Source: Micropterus salmoides
Taxonomy: Eukaryota; Chordata; Actinopteri; Centrarchiformes; Centrarchidae
DNA: 64,000 nt
Assembly: GCF_014851395.1 (NCBI RefSeq)
Contig: NW_024040928.1
Span: forward strand, 15,577,012-15,641,011
Direction of reading: 5' to 3'
A program made the position numbers and the translations under genes. Positions 46,629-59,580 of this stretch are shown in pieces. A model generated the notes under the pieces. It was not told the origin of the DNA and made no database searches. It saw only the letters and a list, made by a program, of their open reading frames with translations. The stretch's first letter is position 1, and each line of letters begins with the position of its first letter.

Positions 46629-48200
46629 CTGAAACAGAGCAGAGAGGACAATAAGAACTAGATAGGAGAAAACCAAGGACTGTGAAAGGAATACACAACC
46701 ATGGGTTAGGGGGATATCAAACTAAATGAAATGGAACAGGGCAGCAGAGTCAACCTTCCTGTTAATGTCAAGAAAACAAAAACTAAACCACAACAGCAAG
46801 TATGACAATGAGGCATGTATGACAGGCAGCCAAAAGCATTTTGACATATAGTGCTTAAATAAAGCTTATAGCTAGAACATAATTTTACTGATTAACTGAT
46901 TAATGGATGGACTGAAAATCTAAATGTATCAACTAGAAAGCGAGAGCAGCATGCATACAATGCTGGTCATTTATAAAGTAAAAATGCAAAAAACATTTGC
47001 TGTACAAATCAGAATATGCTGTTAATTTTCCCTCAATTTATTATTGTATTAATATGGATTTTAAACTGTACTGTAACTTTATATTTTGATTGGCATTTGG
47101 TTTGACCTAATACCAGAATGAATGAATGAAAATAACTCAGTAACTCGATAAATCAGTTGCAGCTCTGATGGCTGCCCTGTGCATGGCTGTGTAATTACTG
47201 ACTGAAGTATTTCCTTACAGACTCTATATTCATAAATAACATCTATATGAAGACAAGGAAAAAATGATAAGCGGTCCTTTAGTTTCAACAGTGATATACT
47301 GCCACAACACACTACAAAACAGTGGACACTGCCACCAGAAACGTTATTCTGCTTTGAATTTATACGTTTGGTCTAAACTTGCTTTATTCTTTTCTGTTTT
47401 CTTGTGATGCAAAAATGAATTTGAGGAATTCCCAGGCAAACACAGTCCACGACAAGCATGGTTAGGCGTTAGGTGACTCTTGTTATTTTCTGTCGTGATA
47501 TCGGATTGAGATAAAAGCATAAGAAATGGATATTACTAGCAACAAGTCTCCACATAAACGGTTCACATGTTATCTTGGACATCTGGCCCCAGTTAGCGCC
47601 TTTCATGTATTAATATTACATTCAAAAGAGGCGTAAACTGTGGCTAATCACATATACCACGAGCCGTGTCTTGAACCTCCACGTTACCAGAAGTTGACAA
47701 TTATAGTGTCTGAACCTGAAAATGTGTTTCCTGCTAATTCGAAGCGTTACCTCTGTGGTTGTGTTGTAGTTAGCAGCAATCAGCTATCAAAGTTTGGTAA
47801 AGTCGACCCATGCCACTCTCCAAGATATATTATTTGCAGGAATACACAGCTAAAGCAAACATGCTTGGCTGGTTAGTGTCAGTGTGGGTGTTTCGGTGTT
47901 TTTCTGAAACGAAACTGCGCAGCTGTAGCAGCATTAGCTGTTAGCTAGCTAAATTACCCAGCTAGTTTTTACCAGCTCAGAAGACAAACGTCGCTCTTCT
48001 GTGGTGAGCCAGCAGCGACAAAGCGTTAATTCCGCATATATTTCGAGATTTCCCCGTTACGTTTTTATTCGCATGGAAACTTTTGCAATAAATACACTGT
48101 TTTTTGAAGTTTACATTAGCCCGCGGTCTATTTGGAGATTTCAGGGGTCCTTCCTTTACTGACACGCAGTAATGATGCGCGTGATGTGAGGACTGTCTAT
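46629..48200 (-). promoter_or_regulatory. cmtr1: CMTR1 upstream region: 5' UTR exon and promoter (approximate)
   Basis: No coding exon is evident. An upstream exon is required by the acceptor before the CMTR1 ATG. A good minus-strand donor (cagag followed by gtaacg) sits near 47748-47757, and sequence at about 47880-48190 is richer in CpG and GC than its surroundings, so the first exon and promoter most likely lie at about 47750-48190. No TATA box was assigned. Confidence 0.4.
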
Positions 48201-50376
48201 ACAAGTGCCTGTGTGTTTTTGTTTTTATTATTTTATTTGTTTGTTTTATTTATTGTAATTGTTTATTTGTGACCCCTGTTTGGATCACTTTAAAAAAAAT
48301 TATTTTGAAGGATGGCTGTTACATATACGATATACTTTTGGACCTTTATGTTTTTCATGAAATGAAATGTTGAAATAAGAAGGAAAAACTGTGTGAAAGA
48401 GCATTCATTTCTTTGTTCATATCTTGATATTACTCTTTTGCACTCAAGTTGCTTTGTATTGACCACAAACATTGAGGTTCTTACGAAGTAGCAAGTACAA
48501 AATGCAGTCTCCCCCTTTTATCAACAAAATAAAAGGTTGATTCTAAAGTTGTTTCTTCTCTATTTTCTTTTACTCTGCAGTCCTGAAAAAGTTATAAACA
48601 AACCAACCCAATAACAACCCTACTGAAAACTCAATTTAAACCTGTATGTCATGTTAACTAGTCTGGATAAGTAGCCTACCACTGACACTAAAGTGAAAAT
48701 GGTAACTTCACACTTTTGTGGGTGCAAACTTTGATGACTTTCTTGAGCCTAAGAATAACTTGGACTGATTTGCATAAAACTTTAATTGCATTGTTTTTTG
48801 CGTGTGTGATTAAGTGATTAGATTTTCCTTTAATCTTAATTTGCATGTCTGTCACATAGGGTTAATCCGTTCTTGGCATGTAAGTAAAAAAGCATCCTGA
48901 GCTGTTTGTCAAAACAGTTATGAGGCTATTTCCAGAAGAACTCACAATAGTTTATAAAAATAATAGAGCTCTGTGCTCTACTGTGCGAAAAAGGCGCTCA
49001 GGAGCATGCCAGCACAACCTCTGTGGCTCCAGACTGTCTGCCCATTGACTGAAAATCATTTTTCTCCCACAGGCTAAATGAATACCTTTTTCAGTTTATT
49101 TCCAAAATGTAAGCACTGAGCAAGGTACAGTAGGTACTGTAGGGTTATTGAGTTTCAAGTAAATGCTCTTCCTTTCGTGATGCAGCTTGAAGCTAATCTG
49201 TCAGTGCATCGCATGCCTTCATTGATGAGTCTGTGAAATCCTTCTCAGAAGAAACATCATCAGCCCTGTTTTCGTGACATCAAAGAGATAATTTGAGGAA
49301 ACACTTGAACTCTTCTTCCTGACTGTAATTCTTTGACAAATTTCAGAATTTTGAACAAAAATATTGTAATCTGTGTTAGAAGACAAGCCTGACATCAGGA
49401 TAATGGAGATGGCTTCAATAACACTTTTTATAATGCCTTTTTAATTCTACCACACAGCTAACCATTCTGCTTCACCCCTTTAGAAAGTAACATTAACTTA
49501 CTTTGCTTCATTGTTTTGATTGTTTAAGATTGTGCTGTAAAGATGTACAACATACATTTGTGTAAATATTTTTTGTAATTGAACTGCTTGTTGTTTCTTG
49601 ATGCACCTTTAAGATTAGGCTTCTAAAAAAGAGATGACTATATCTGTGAAAGAAAAATTAAACAACAAGGTCAGATAATTTAAATGCTTTAAAAAAATAT
49701 GCGTTGATTATGACTGAGATATTTTTAAGAAACCAGGTTCCTATGTGTAGACAGAATGTGTGTTTTTGCTTTTGTTATGCCTATAGACATCTGTGTCTGC
49801 AATGCGATTTGCTGTTTAATTATACCTAATTGTTAAACTGCCTCTCAGTGACCGCAGCTGACATCATTACAGCATTGCTTTGTCATCCGTTGATGGGGTT
49901 GTGTGTTTATTCCCTACACAATTGGTGGCCAAAGGATGTAGAACATCTCTAACAGGTATAATAATCCACTGCAACTCCAGTTGCTCTGCTAATCCTCCAC
50001 TGACACAAATGGACATTCACACGAAGACACACACAAACACAGTCCAGCAGCATGTGACCAGCTTACGCAATGAGGCCAAGGCTTTATATACTACCTGTAG
50101 GCACCGGTTTCCCAGAAGGGAGAACATTACAGTGCAGGTGTGTCTGTCTATTTATCTGAGTGAGGGGGCGTCGAGTGTGTCTTCGGGCACAGGGGAGAGC
50201 TGCTGCTGCTGCTGTTGCCACACTCAAAGGGTGGAGAAGACTGAGGCCAGAGAGACCCAGAGGGCGAGGAAGAAAGGGATCCACAGTGAGAAAGTTGCCT
50301 AGCAGAAAGTCCTGAGGGCTGGTTGCAGAGGGGTTTTTGTGGTCTCAGCTGTGAAGCACTGGAGAAAACAACAACC
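48201..50376. other. Intergenic region between CMTR1 and the candidate micropeptide gene
   Basis: AT-rich, no supported exon. A short CTG run (four units) occurs near 50201. Confidence 0.7.
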
Positions 50377-51808
50377 ATGTTTTTTCGCATCCCTCGACTG
50401 ACCCCTGGATATATTAGATACCTCCAGGTGCGTAAGATGCTTCAGGGCGATTTTCTTCTTTAGCTAGATTAATGATTAGTCTTGGACATTAAGGGACATC
50501 TGCAGTGGCGCAACAGTGAAGCAAATTCCATTAGAGCCTCTAATAACAAACAACTTTTAATATCTCAAGCCTCAGCCCTGCACATTTCTCTGTCTACACT
50601 GCTTTAGTAGTGTGTAGATTTTAAACAAAAGAAATTCAATATTTCTCTTAAAGCCGACTTTGGTATGCATTAAATAGATTCACTGTTTGAGTTAAACCAT
50701 CTTATGCATGCCTGAAGAAAAGGTCAGCATAACTAGAAATCAGATTTACATTGAATTGCTCTGAAGCTCATTTTAAACTGATGCCACAGACTCATCGTTG
50801 TACACAAAGTGCCCATTTGTGCATGTCTCATGGCAGGATTTAGAATAGAGGATTACAGCAGCCTGTCTTTGAATGGATTTGAATCAGAAATGCCTTAGCT
50901 CCCCAGGGTCAGGTAAACACCCTTTAATTGGATCTCCCGAGGATCAGCATGAGATCCATGTTCTCAATCCCCCTGGTGGGTAATTCAGATGCAGCTAGGT
51001 TTAGGAGCCTACAGTGTGGCTTGTGTTTATTTAAAAAAATGGGACAGTGTCAAACCTCATTATCTATGTATCAGCTCATCAGAGTTCATGTTAGATAATT
51101 CTCAGTTGTTGCTAAAATAGGTCATGGTTGTAAGCCTACCTGTTGTGCACTTTTATGATTGAGAAGAAACTGTTCTGTCACGGTCTGTGAAAATCATGTA
51201 TCTCAAAAAAGTTTTCAGTGGGTTTTAAAATTGTTTATTAAGCCTTAGAAAACTGAGACTTTTCTTAATCCTTCAGTGTATCAGAAAAATTCAAAATCGT
51301 CAAATTTGGAGACATGTGGTATTCACAGCACAGCTAATAACACAACAGTAAAGAGGAAATAACTTGTTTATAAATTTATATCTGACTTTAGGACATATCT
51401 TGGACAGTGACTGTTATGTATTGAAACTGAGACAAAATGGAGTTTCTAGTGCGGCTCTTCCCTTATGGTAAGACCATCGCTGGGATGAGACATGTGTGTG
51501 ACCACGGTCACCTCTATAAGGACTCTACCGCGGCCAGAGCCAGGAGGAACGCTGCTGCTGACACAGTACCTTGGCCATCATCATCAGGGATCATGATCGC
51601 GTCCGTTGGTGGCTCTCGAGGCTACGTGGGTGGTGACCCCTGCTCTCTCTTTCAGACTCAGGCAGCCCAGACTGTGCTGCAGAGCCGGGAGACCCCTGTG
51701 ATGCCGCGCATGGCCTTCCTGCTGGGTCTCATGGGGATCGGCATGTCTGGCTACAGCTCCCGCCAACTCACACTGCACTGCAAGCCGTCGAGTCACCTCT
51801 TTAGATGA
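50377..51808 (+). CDS. Candidate two-exon micropeptide gene (67 aa), unidentified
   Basis: Exon 1 is 50377-50427: ATG in good context (acaaccATG) encoding MFFRIPRLTPGYIRYLQ, then donor gtgcgtaag. Exon 2 is 51656-51808: acceptor ctctctctttcag, then TQAAQTVLQSRETPVMPRMA, FLLGLMGIGMSGYSSRQ and a short tail, TGA at 51806-51808. Both junctions are phase 0. The N-terminus is arginine- and hydrophobic-rich without acidic residues, mitochondrial-like, and AFLLGLMGIGMSGY could be a short membrane segment. I do not recognise the family. Splice sites and frame are seen; the gene itself is inferred, and chance is possible. Confidence 0.4.
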
Positions 51809-52082
51809 GATGAATGGAGGACGGTGGCACACACATACACATACACAGGGGTGTTGCAAACATTCTGGCCAGGCCACTCCCCACATCCACACCTATTTGT
51901 TCTAGTGTGTTTATGTGTGTGTTAGTGTGGTGTGTGTGTGCAGGGGTGTAGGACTAGGGGGAAAAAGGGGACCGAGCATGCAGGGCCCTTATGTGAGGAG
52001 GGCACACACACACCCACACACACACACTAGAACAAATAGCTATGGATGCTGGGAAGGGCCCATAGAGAATGCTTCCTCTTAG

Positions 52083-52084
<2 letters not shown>

Positions 52085-52124
<40 letters not shown>
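52085..52124. repeat. (CA)n microsatellite
   Basis: About 19 units, preceded by a CG/CA transition. Intergenic, after the candidate micropeptide exon. Confidence 0.95.
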
Positions 52125-52129
<5 letters not shown>

Positions 52130-52544
52130 CTTTTACTTATTATAAATCTGACATTTTGGGAAATACGCTTGTTGAGAGAACTTTCAGTCTGCTCATCTGT
52201 TTCATCAAAAAAGCAAACAAGTGTGTCTCCTAAAATGTCAAACTATTCCTTTAAAAGCAACATGGAAAGACCAACAAGATTGAGAGAAGCAATGCTACCA
52301 GGTTTTCTGTTTCAGATTTTGTTTTTCTCTGTGCATCCCTACTAGTACTATAATATAAGCCTGCTTTAATATGTGTGGTTCAAGTTCAGTGTCGTCCATC
52401 TTCTGGATTTCAAAATGATTGTGTTGTGTTTGAGATGAAAAGATTGTTGCCTTAAAGCTCCGTTTGCAGTAAAAAGTAAACAAGTTAATCCTCCATGTTT
52501 AAAACTACCCCTCCTTTTAAGCACAGTGTAGTTTTTCTTTCTTG

Positions 52545-52705
52545 TCTCTAATAGGTGGTGGTGATGGAACAGTGGATAGACATGTGCCTTTGGTGTTCCA
52601 ACTGTAACATCCACCAATGTGTCCCTGGGCAAAACACTTAACCCCTAGTTGCTCCAGAGCTGTAAAACCTCTGACATATGTAGGTTATTGTAAGTCGCTT
52701 TGTAA
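52545..52705 (+). mobile_element. tRNA-derived SINE-like copy
   Basis: Contains aatgtgtccctgggcaaaac acttaacccctagttgctcc and ends tgtaagtcgctttgtaaat followed by an A/T-rich run. These phrases are the standard tail of abundant fish tRNA-SINEs. The tRNA-like head is degraded. Confidence 0.65.
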
Positions 52706-55169
52706 ATAATAATAATGGTAATATGCAGGGGAACAGAAAGGCAGCTTTCGATGTTTCTGATGAATTTGGTTGATGCTGTACATGAACCACAGTCCTTCCG
52801 CATGTCCCGTGCCTTATCATGGGAGTATTCAGTCAGAACTGACCATTTAAATTATTTACACTTTTCTAAATGCAGCTTGAGCTGAGCCCCAAGGAATCAC
52901 TTCCAAAATCCTCGTCGTTTAATCACCGTTACTTTTTCTCTGGCATTCTAGCAGTTTCCATGATGTAACGCAGAGCGCCAGGTCACTCCTCTTTCGGATG
53001 ACAGCCAATGTCTTGATCTAATTGCTCTTTTTGGATTCCCTTGGTGAATTTGCACAAGGCAAGGAAACAGAGAGAGATATCACATCAGAAGCAGCTTCAG
53101 CAGCCTTTTTATTTCAGCCGGATTTCACTCTTCATTCTGGAGATGACAGTTTGAGTTTGGGCCTTTCTAATATCGCTCTCAAACTTGTTCTCATTGTCTG
53201 TTTGGCTGCGCTCAACTCCTGAAAATGCACAGAGAAAATACAATACAAACAGAAGCAAAATGAATGTGTGATCTTTGATGTTCGAACAATGCTACTTTGC
53301 ACTCTTTTGTGTATATGTCTTGTACATAATCATATACATATCACTTTGATGCTGTATGAGATTAGTAGAGCAAGACAGTGGGTGCTACCAGCCTGTGTTG
53401 TGAGCTGGACAGAGCGACATCTAGCTGGATTGACACACGGCACTGCTGTGTTGTTGTCAGGCAGAGGAACCAGGACAGCCACCCTGGATACCACCTGAAC
53501 TGACATGCGAATCCACCCGGATGTCTCCCTGTTGCACACCAATTGTCAGACAAGATGAAGGTAGCCAAATGACCACTACGGTCTCTTAACATAGGTAGAC
53601 TTTTTTTTGGCTGTATATCTGTTACACACAATGCTTTGTAATGAAAAAAAACCCCATGATTGACAGCATATGAATGTATCACTGACGAAGAATGAAAATG
53701 AGCAAAGTAATTGTAAAGACTAGTGTGCGTCCTGTCCTGATTTAACAAAAGAGAAGTTATGTGCATAGTTTGAGCATGTTAACAGGTCACAAGGTGTGTG
53801 CAGTGATACAGTGATCTCTCACAGATCCTCTTACCATGCATGTCTTTTTTAGACCAGCTTATACTTACAAGGAGAGGGGTCACTGACCGTGAAATGGAGA
53901 AGTGTGGTTATTTATGTGATTTGAGCTTGTGACTGGGATTCTAATTGAACAAGGGATTTAAAAAGGTTGTATGATATCAATGATCGAAGGGTGATTTTTG
54001 CAAAGTAGTGATTTTTCGTGATACAAAGGCATAAGATGTCTCAAATGGCACTTTAAAGAACAATCTTACCTGAGTTTGTATTGAAATCTACCTTCAATTG
54101 TGTAAATGAACATATGTAAATTAATACAGATTTTCAGGAGTTTGTTTGACATGAAGCATTATAAATGCACAACAAAGCACCTTTGAACATACTTTATTTT
54201 TGTTGGATTTATTCACTCTGTATGCAAGAATAAATTCGTTATGTGTCTCCTGTGACTTTCTGAAAAATGCTAAAAGAAGAAGAAATACTTCCTTCATGCA
54301 CTAGATGTCAGCATAGATTTTCAGCCACTTTCTCACACTGAAGCAACAAGTCTGTGAGCTTTACATCTCCATCATCCATTAGAGTGCGCAAATGTACACT
54401 ATAATGTCTGTGACCGATACCCCTACACAAGCGGTTCTGTTAAAAACATTTGATCAGTGACCCAATTTGTTTTCATAAACAAGTGGTATTTTATAAAACT
54501 CCACTGCAAACCTGCTTAGTCAGCCATCCCTTCAACATTGTTTTGATGCGCACAGCAACATTTTGGGCAACATTATGCGTCAACATTGGTCAAGAGAAGC
54601 TCCAGTTTCTGGGTTTTTAATTTGTGTCTCACTCATGAGGTTTTTAGAAATTGATATTATTTTCCCCACAGCCGTTTCTTGCTGATTCACCCCCACTCAA
54701 CTTAGGCAAGTTGATCTGCCCGTCAGACAGCCCCCTCCAGTGTTGCTTGACAGCTGATGGCAATTTCATGCTCAAGGCTAAGACACTGCGTTCTGACCCA
54801 GTTATTGATCTAAGCTGCTTTGGAAACAAGCCCCAAAACTATCCTAGCAGGAGCCAGTCAGGGTTACACGTGTGCCACTCTGGATTTTATGGAAGCTTAG
54901 CATTGAGCTTTAAGGAGAAAATGTGTGGAAATATACCGTGAGCTCCCAACCACTACAGTGGTTAACATGTGCATGACCACTGGTTGGACAATTAGAAACA
55001 TTACAAACATTACAAACATTGCCGTGGCATTCAGAAGCCTTTTGTCCAGGGAAACACACCTGTTTGTCTGTTTTTTTTTAATCAGGTTCCCAGCCTCAGG
55101 GAAGAGAGAAGCCAGGAGTCAGGGACAGACAGACAGACAGAATTTCTTACTCTCTCCAGGCTTACAAAT

Positions 55170-55170
<1 letters not shown>

Positions 55171-55210
<40 letters not shown>
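55171..55210. repeat. (CA)n microsatellite
   Basis: About 19 CA units in the intergenic region; a short gacagacagacag run lies 50 bp upstream. Confidence 0.95.
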
Positions 55211-55213
<3 letters not shown>

Positions 55214-55824
55214 GACCATTGTGTGTCTGTTTCAGTAGCTTCTCCTCAGGAGGCTCTTGTTACAGTCTCTTGCAGCCAACAACAAAGAGCTGAATGTCTT
55301 TGCTACCAAAGAGATGGATGAAGAAGGAGGGGGGGGGGGCATATCCACAAGGTCTTTTAACCATTTAAAGTCTCAATACTGCCTGTGCGTGTATGTTTGT
55401 GTGTGTAGGAGTCTTCTCTTTTATGTCTCTTAGATTCTAATCTTACGGTGTCATACCTGTATCAAATGAGAGCAAATACTGAGAGTAGCCTGATTTAGCT
55501 ATGTATAATGGACAGCTGTGCATGTGTTAGGCTCTGTAACAGACAACAAGTCGTTTAGGATCACAACTCACAAGACAGGCAGAGAGTACAAATGTACACA
55601 TATTTGACAAAAAAAAAATAACAATATGGAAGGAATGCATTTCAACCCCTCACACTATCTTCAGGAGACAGTCTCAAGTTGTGCAAAAAAAATTGCAATA
55701 AGTTCATTACACACAAGTATACAGGCGATCCTGCCAAAGTCAAAGGGTGATAAATCAGCTGCAGGCGACAAAGTTAACATAAAAAAGTAACCATTGTTCC
55801 TATGTGTCAGTGAGCACTTAATTA

Positions 55825-55990
55825 ATGGTTGTGGAGTCTCAAGTTCAAGCCCTGATGTCGGCAAGTATCAAGTAAACACCTCAGTGAAGTGTCCTTGAGC
55901 AAGACATTAAATCCCTGTCAGCTCCGGGTGGCTCTTCTGTTGCAGATCCTGACCTTTGACCTACCAAAGTAAGCGATGTAAACAGATTTA
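55825..55990 (+). mobile_element. SINE-like copy, diverged
   Basis: Holds agttcaagccctgatgtcgg, which resembles a tRNA B-box region, followed by agtgtccttgagcaagacat. Related to the fish tRNA-SINE at 52545 but more diverged. Confidence 0.45.
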
Positions 55991-56334
55991 GAAATTCTCT
56001 CACATTGTGATTTTTGAGAACTGAAAGTTTGCAGTCAAAGTTTTATTCAGAGGCAGAGTAGATCAGAGGCGTAAAGAAACTTGTCACTATCATGTTCATG
56101 TACTTCCTCCACATTGAACTGGATAAGAATCAAAGAGCAGTCTACAGCAATGATGATGAATTTATGTGGAATGATGACTTTATTTGAATCTCCCCCGAAC
56201 CACTTTTCCTCATAAGGTAGTAATCTATGAGGAGGCTTTCATATAAAGGAACAATGCGCACCTCATTAGAGCTGGACTAAATATATACGTCATATGTAAC
56301 AAAGTAACTGTTACAGAAAGAGCTTCAAAAAGCT

Positions 56335-57150
56335 ACTTTATTACTTTAAAGCGACTTTGATCAATATTTTTTATAATAACAATTTATCAAAGGACAATGT
56401 GAAAATAGTGTGCAGTCGCTCGAAGTTATGACCCTACAGGGAATTGTCGCAGGAATCTGCAGCTCCACGTGGTTTTACTGAGCTTTCACTAGCAAGGACC
56501 ACAATCAACAGATACGATTAAATGATTTACTGATAAACAAACAGAAGATGTGTGATGCTTGCAGTAGCTGAATAGACATTCAAAAGCATTGTGGGGAAGC
56601 TACAATAGGGAAATCCGCTGTAGCACCCGGGCATGACCGACCCCCATATAACCCTAAGGAGAGGAAGAGGAGATGAGGAGACTGGACAGAGAAAGGGGTG
56701 AGCAGGAGGGGTGCAGAATGCGAGAGCGAAGAAGAGGACGTGTGTTGTGTGGGTATTTATGGAAATGCCGGGACTGACATCATTGATGTGTGGTCCCTTT
56801 CTCAAAACGTTGTTCTCGGTCCACAAAATGCTCTACAAATCCACTATATGCGGCCTGCTGACGACAGGCAGACACAGTTAGCAACTAGCTGGTGAAAGTA
56901 GAAGCAGAAGAGCTAACTATTTCCCTCAGGACTTGGTAGAAAACAAAAACAAAGCAAAAAGAATGTGAATGTTGTACTTAGATTCATCAGGTGGCCAGAA
57001 ACATGACTCCAAATGAATGCGAATGTTGCTCCATAACTGCTAAATGTGTAAATAAGCAACAGTTTGCTAACAAGGTCACCATACCAACTTAAAAGGTGTC
57101 AATGTTGTGTCAATGTTGTGCTTACAACTTGTTTCTGACGCTAAGTGGCA
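56335..57150 (+). repeat. Dispersed repeat family, copy 2
   Basis: Same orientation as copy 1. Shares tatttccctcaggac, gattcatcaggtggccagaa, actccaaatgaat and atgttgctccataactgct (57025-57043), and ends near cttgtttctgacgctaagtg. No coding content recognised. Confidence 0.6.
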
Positions 57151-57360
57151 CAAAAAAAGGTTATTGCTATTGCTGTAGCTTGATTGTTACTTTTCAAAAT
57201 TAGGTATCTTATTTCTACTTGATTTTAACTCATGTAGCAATACATGCAACATTATGTAATTAAATGTAAATCACAACTGTGTATGGGTTTAACTTGTGCA
57301 TACATGGTATTGGCATTATAAAGCACAATTCCTTTTTAAGTTTGGTCGATTTGTCTGCTG

Positions 57361-57362
<2 letters not shown>

Positions 57363-57413
<51 letters not shown>

Positions 57414-57415
57414 CA
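57363..57415. repeat. (GT)n microsatellite with CG interruption
   Basis: About 18 GT units, then gcgcgc, then gtgtgtgtg. Alternating purine/pyrimidine, so Z-DNA-prone. Confidence 0.95.
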
Positions 57416-59174
57416 CTCTGTGACGCAGCAGTTTTCCCCTCCCTTTAAACAGCTCTTCTTAAACAGCGGAAGAGCTTGGCCTTGTTTTAAATGTGTCCTC
57501 TGCCTTGAGCTCATTAAAACACCTCTCGTGCACAGGAGCTAATTATTTTTTCCGCCTCCTTCTATGCTAACACAAGTAAGTGCTGTCATGCACGCACACA
57601 CAACCACACACGCACGCACATTACATGCACATAACCTAAAAACTTTTAATCAATGATTACCTACTGTATGTCTGGGATTAGGCACACACTGTGTTAATCT
57701 ACAGGCTGACAGGGGAAATAGCAGCTGTGTGGATGCGTGGTGTTACCTGGCAGCTTCCCCAAACACAAGGAGGTGTGTATGCCAAGACACATTCATCCAA
57801 TCTATTTTAGGTCTGATTTGCAGAATTGATGAGGTGTGACTGAAAATGACCTTGTTGTGAATGGACTTAAGTAGCCAATTACAAGTCTTTGATAGTGCTT
57901 TTCTTTTTTGTTGAGCTCCTTACAAATACAGAAATGTTTATCCACATGTGTGTACAAGACATGCAATACTAACTCCCATGCACAATTGCTTGAGGGACCA
58001 ATGGAAAATAATCTAAAGTTATAATTATTCATTACTGCATGAGTGCAGGAGCACATACTCCCTTCTAGTTCCTGTGTTAAAGCTGCACTAATGACTCAGC
58101 CCTCCGATGCTCAAACTACCTGCTCTACAGCTTCAAGACCCCCCGAGATGTTTTACTTTTCCACCACTTCACCCCCAACATTTCTGTCTTTGACCTTTGA
58201 CATTCTGGCTTTTAGTCTCCCTATCAGTATCGCTGCGTCCCTTTTCGGACAGCCAGCTGCATTTGTTCTGTCAGTGACAATTCTCTCTCATTGTTAGGAA
58301 CAAAACAGACAGAGGAGAAAGAGAGATAAAGGAAGGGAGGGAGGGAGATGAGCCAATTTAGCTGAGTCAACTAAATAAGAACAGAGTACTGTTAAAGGAG
58401 TGATAAAAGTACTCATAACAGGGACTCTTTGGCCTTGTAATTGTAGAGTTAGTTGCTTCAACCTCTAATATTTCCTTAAATTGATGTGCAAATGTGTTTA
58501 AGGTTTAATCTATAATTATGTCTTCTGTTCAAACAAGCTTTCTTTATGATTTACTCTAAAGGATCTTTGTCATTCTTTCTTGCCTGATACTGTATTTTGT
58601 AGATTGAAAACTTAGATTAAAGTAAGCAATGGCATACAACTTATTCTTACTTATATTATTTAGACAGTGATTGAAATTCACTATCAGTTTTAAGTCACTC
58701 TTCAGATACCAACTGCTCATTAAAGCTACACTCAGCAGAGCGTCTCTAGAGTTGGCCTGTGAACATAATTAAAGCTTTAATCTCTGTCCTTGGCTAACAA
58801 GTTTTGATGCAGTCCCGTGGGTTTGTGCTGGACAAGTGTGTGAGTTGTGAATCTCATCACATAGTTGTTGAGTCATGGTTAATCTCAGTCTTCTTCCGTT
58901 CACTGTGCGACCACGACAGGACTGAACAGTTTGTGAAAAACGAAAAGATGTCTGTTATGCTTATTTTAGCAGTTCTTTACACTCATAAATCAAAATATTG
59001 ATGGAATGTCAAGGAATAGTACGCATGTACAAACACTGATAAGACCTCATTGTTGCATTTGATGTGCTTGTTAATGTCAGAAAACCTGTAACCTAACATC
59101 TCTAAAAATTAGGAGACTTTGGATTATTTTGGCTTTTATACTTACATTTAATTAAATCTTGAATAACATTATTT

Positions 59175-59580
59175 TGGCCACTGGGGGCAGTGGAAACAAG
59201 CCATGAACACAACACAAATTTATTAGTGAATGTGTAAGCAAACAATTATCAAAAACATTATCAGTCATTTGGAGTCGTGTTTCTGGCCACCTGGTAAATG
59301 TTAAGTTCGATATTCAATATCTTTAACTCTGTTTGAAATATCTTGCTCGTTAGCTGCTAAATGCTGCACAATGTTCATCAGCAAACGTTGTTTGTCTGCC
59401 TCTTGGTGCTGAGCAGGTGGTGAAAAAACCCCAGTAAAGTTGTGGGCCGTAAAACCAAAACAATGAGCTGTAAGTGGATAAAGCTCTATTGAGCTAAGGC
59501 GAGCTGCAGAGTCTGGTGATAATTCTCTGTGTGAGCCTTTGTTAATATAAAATGTTGATTACAGCCACTTTAAAATAATA
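59175..59580 (-). repeat. Dispersed repeat family, copy 3 (inverted)
   Basis: Read on the minus strand it carries caggtggccagaaacacgac and tccaaatga, matching copy 2. It starts with ggcagtggaaacaag on the plus strand, the inverse of the end of copy 2. Confidence 0.6.

Noticed and set aside
49880..50302. 140-aa open frame before the candidate micropeptide exon
   Set aside because: Low-complexity (Thr/Cys-rich) translation without motifs. It ends before the ATG at 50377 and is better read as non-coding leader sequence.
53022..53222. 66-aa open frame with a hydrophobic C-terminus
   Set aside because: No promoter, splice or conserved features; it is bounded by AT-rich intergenic sequence and is likely chance.
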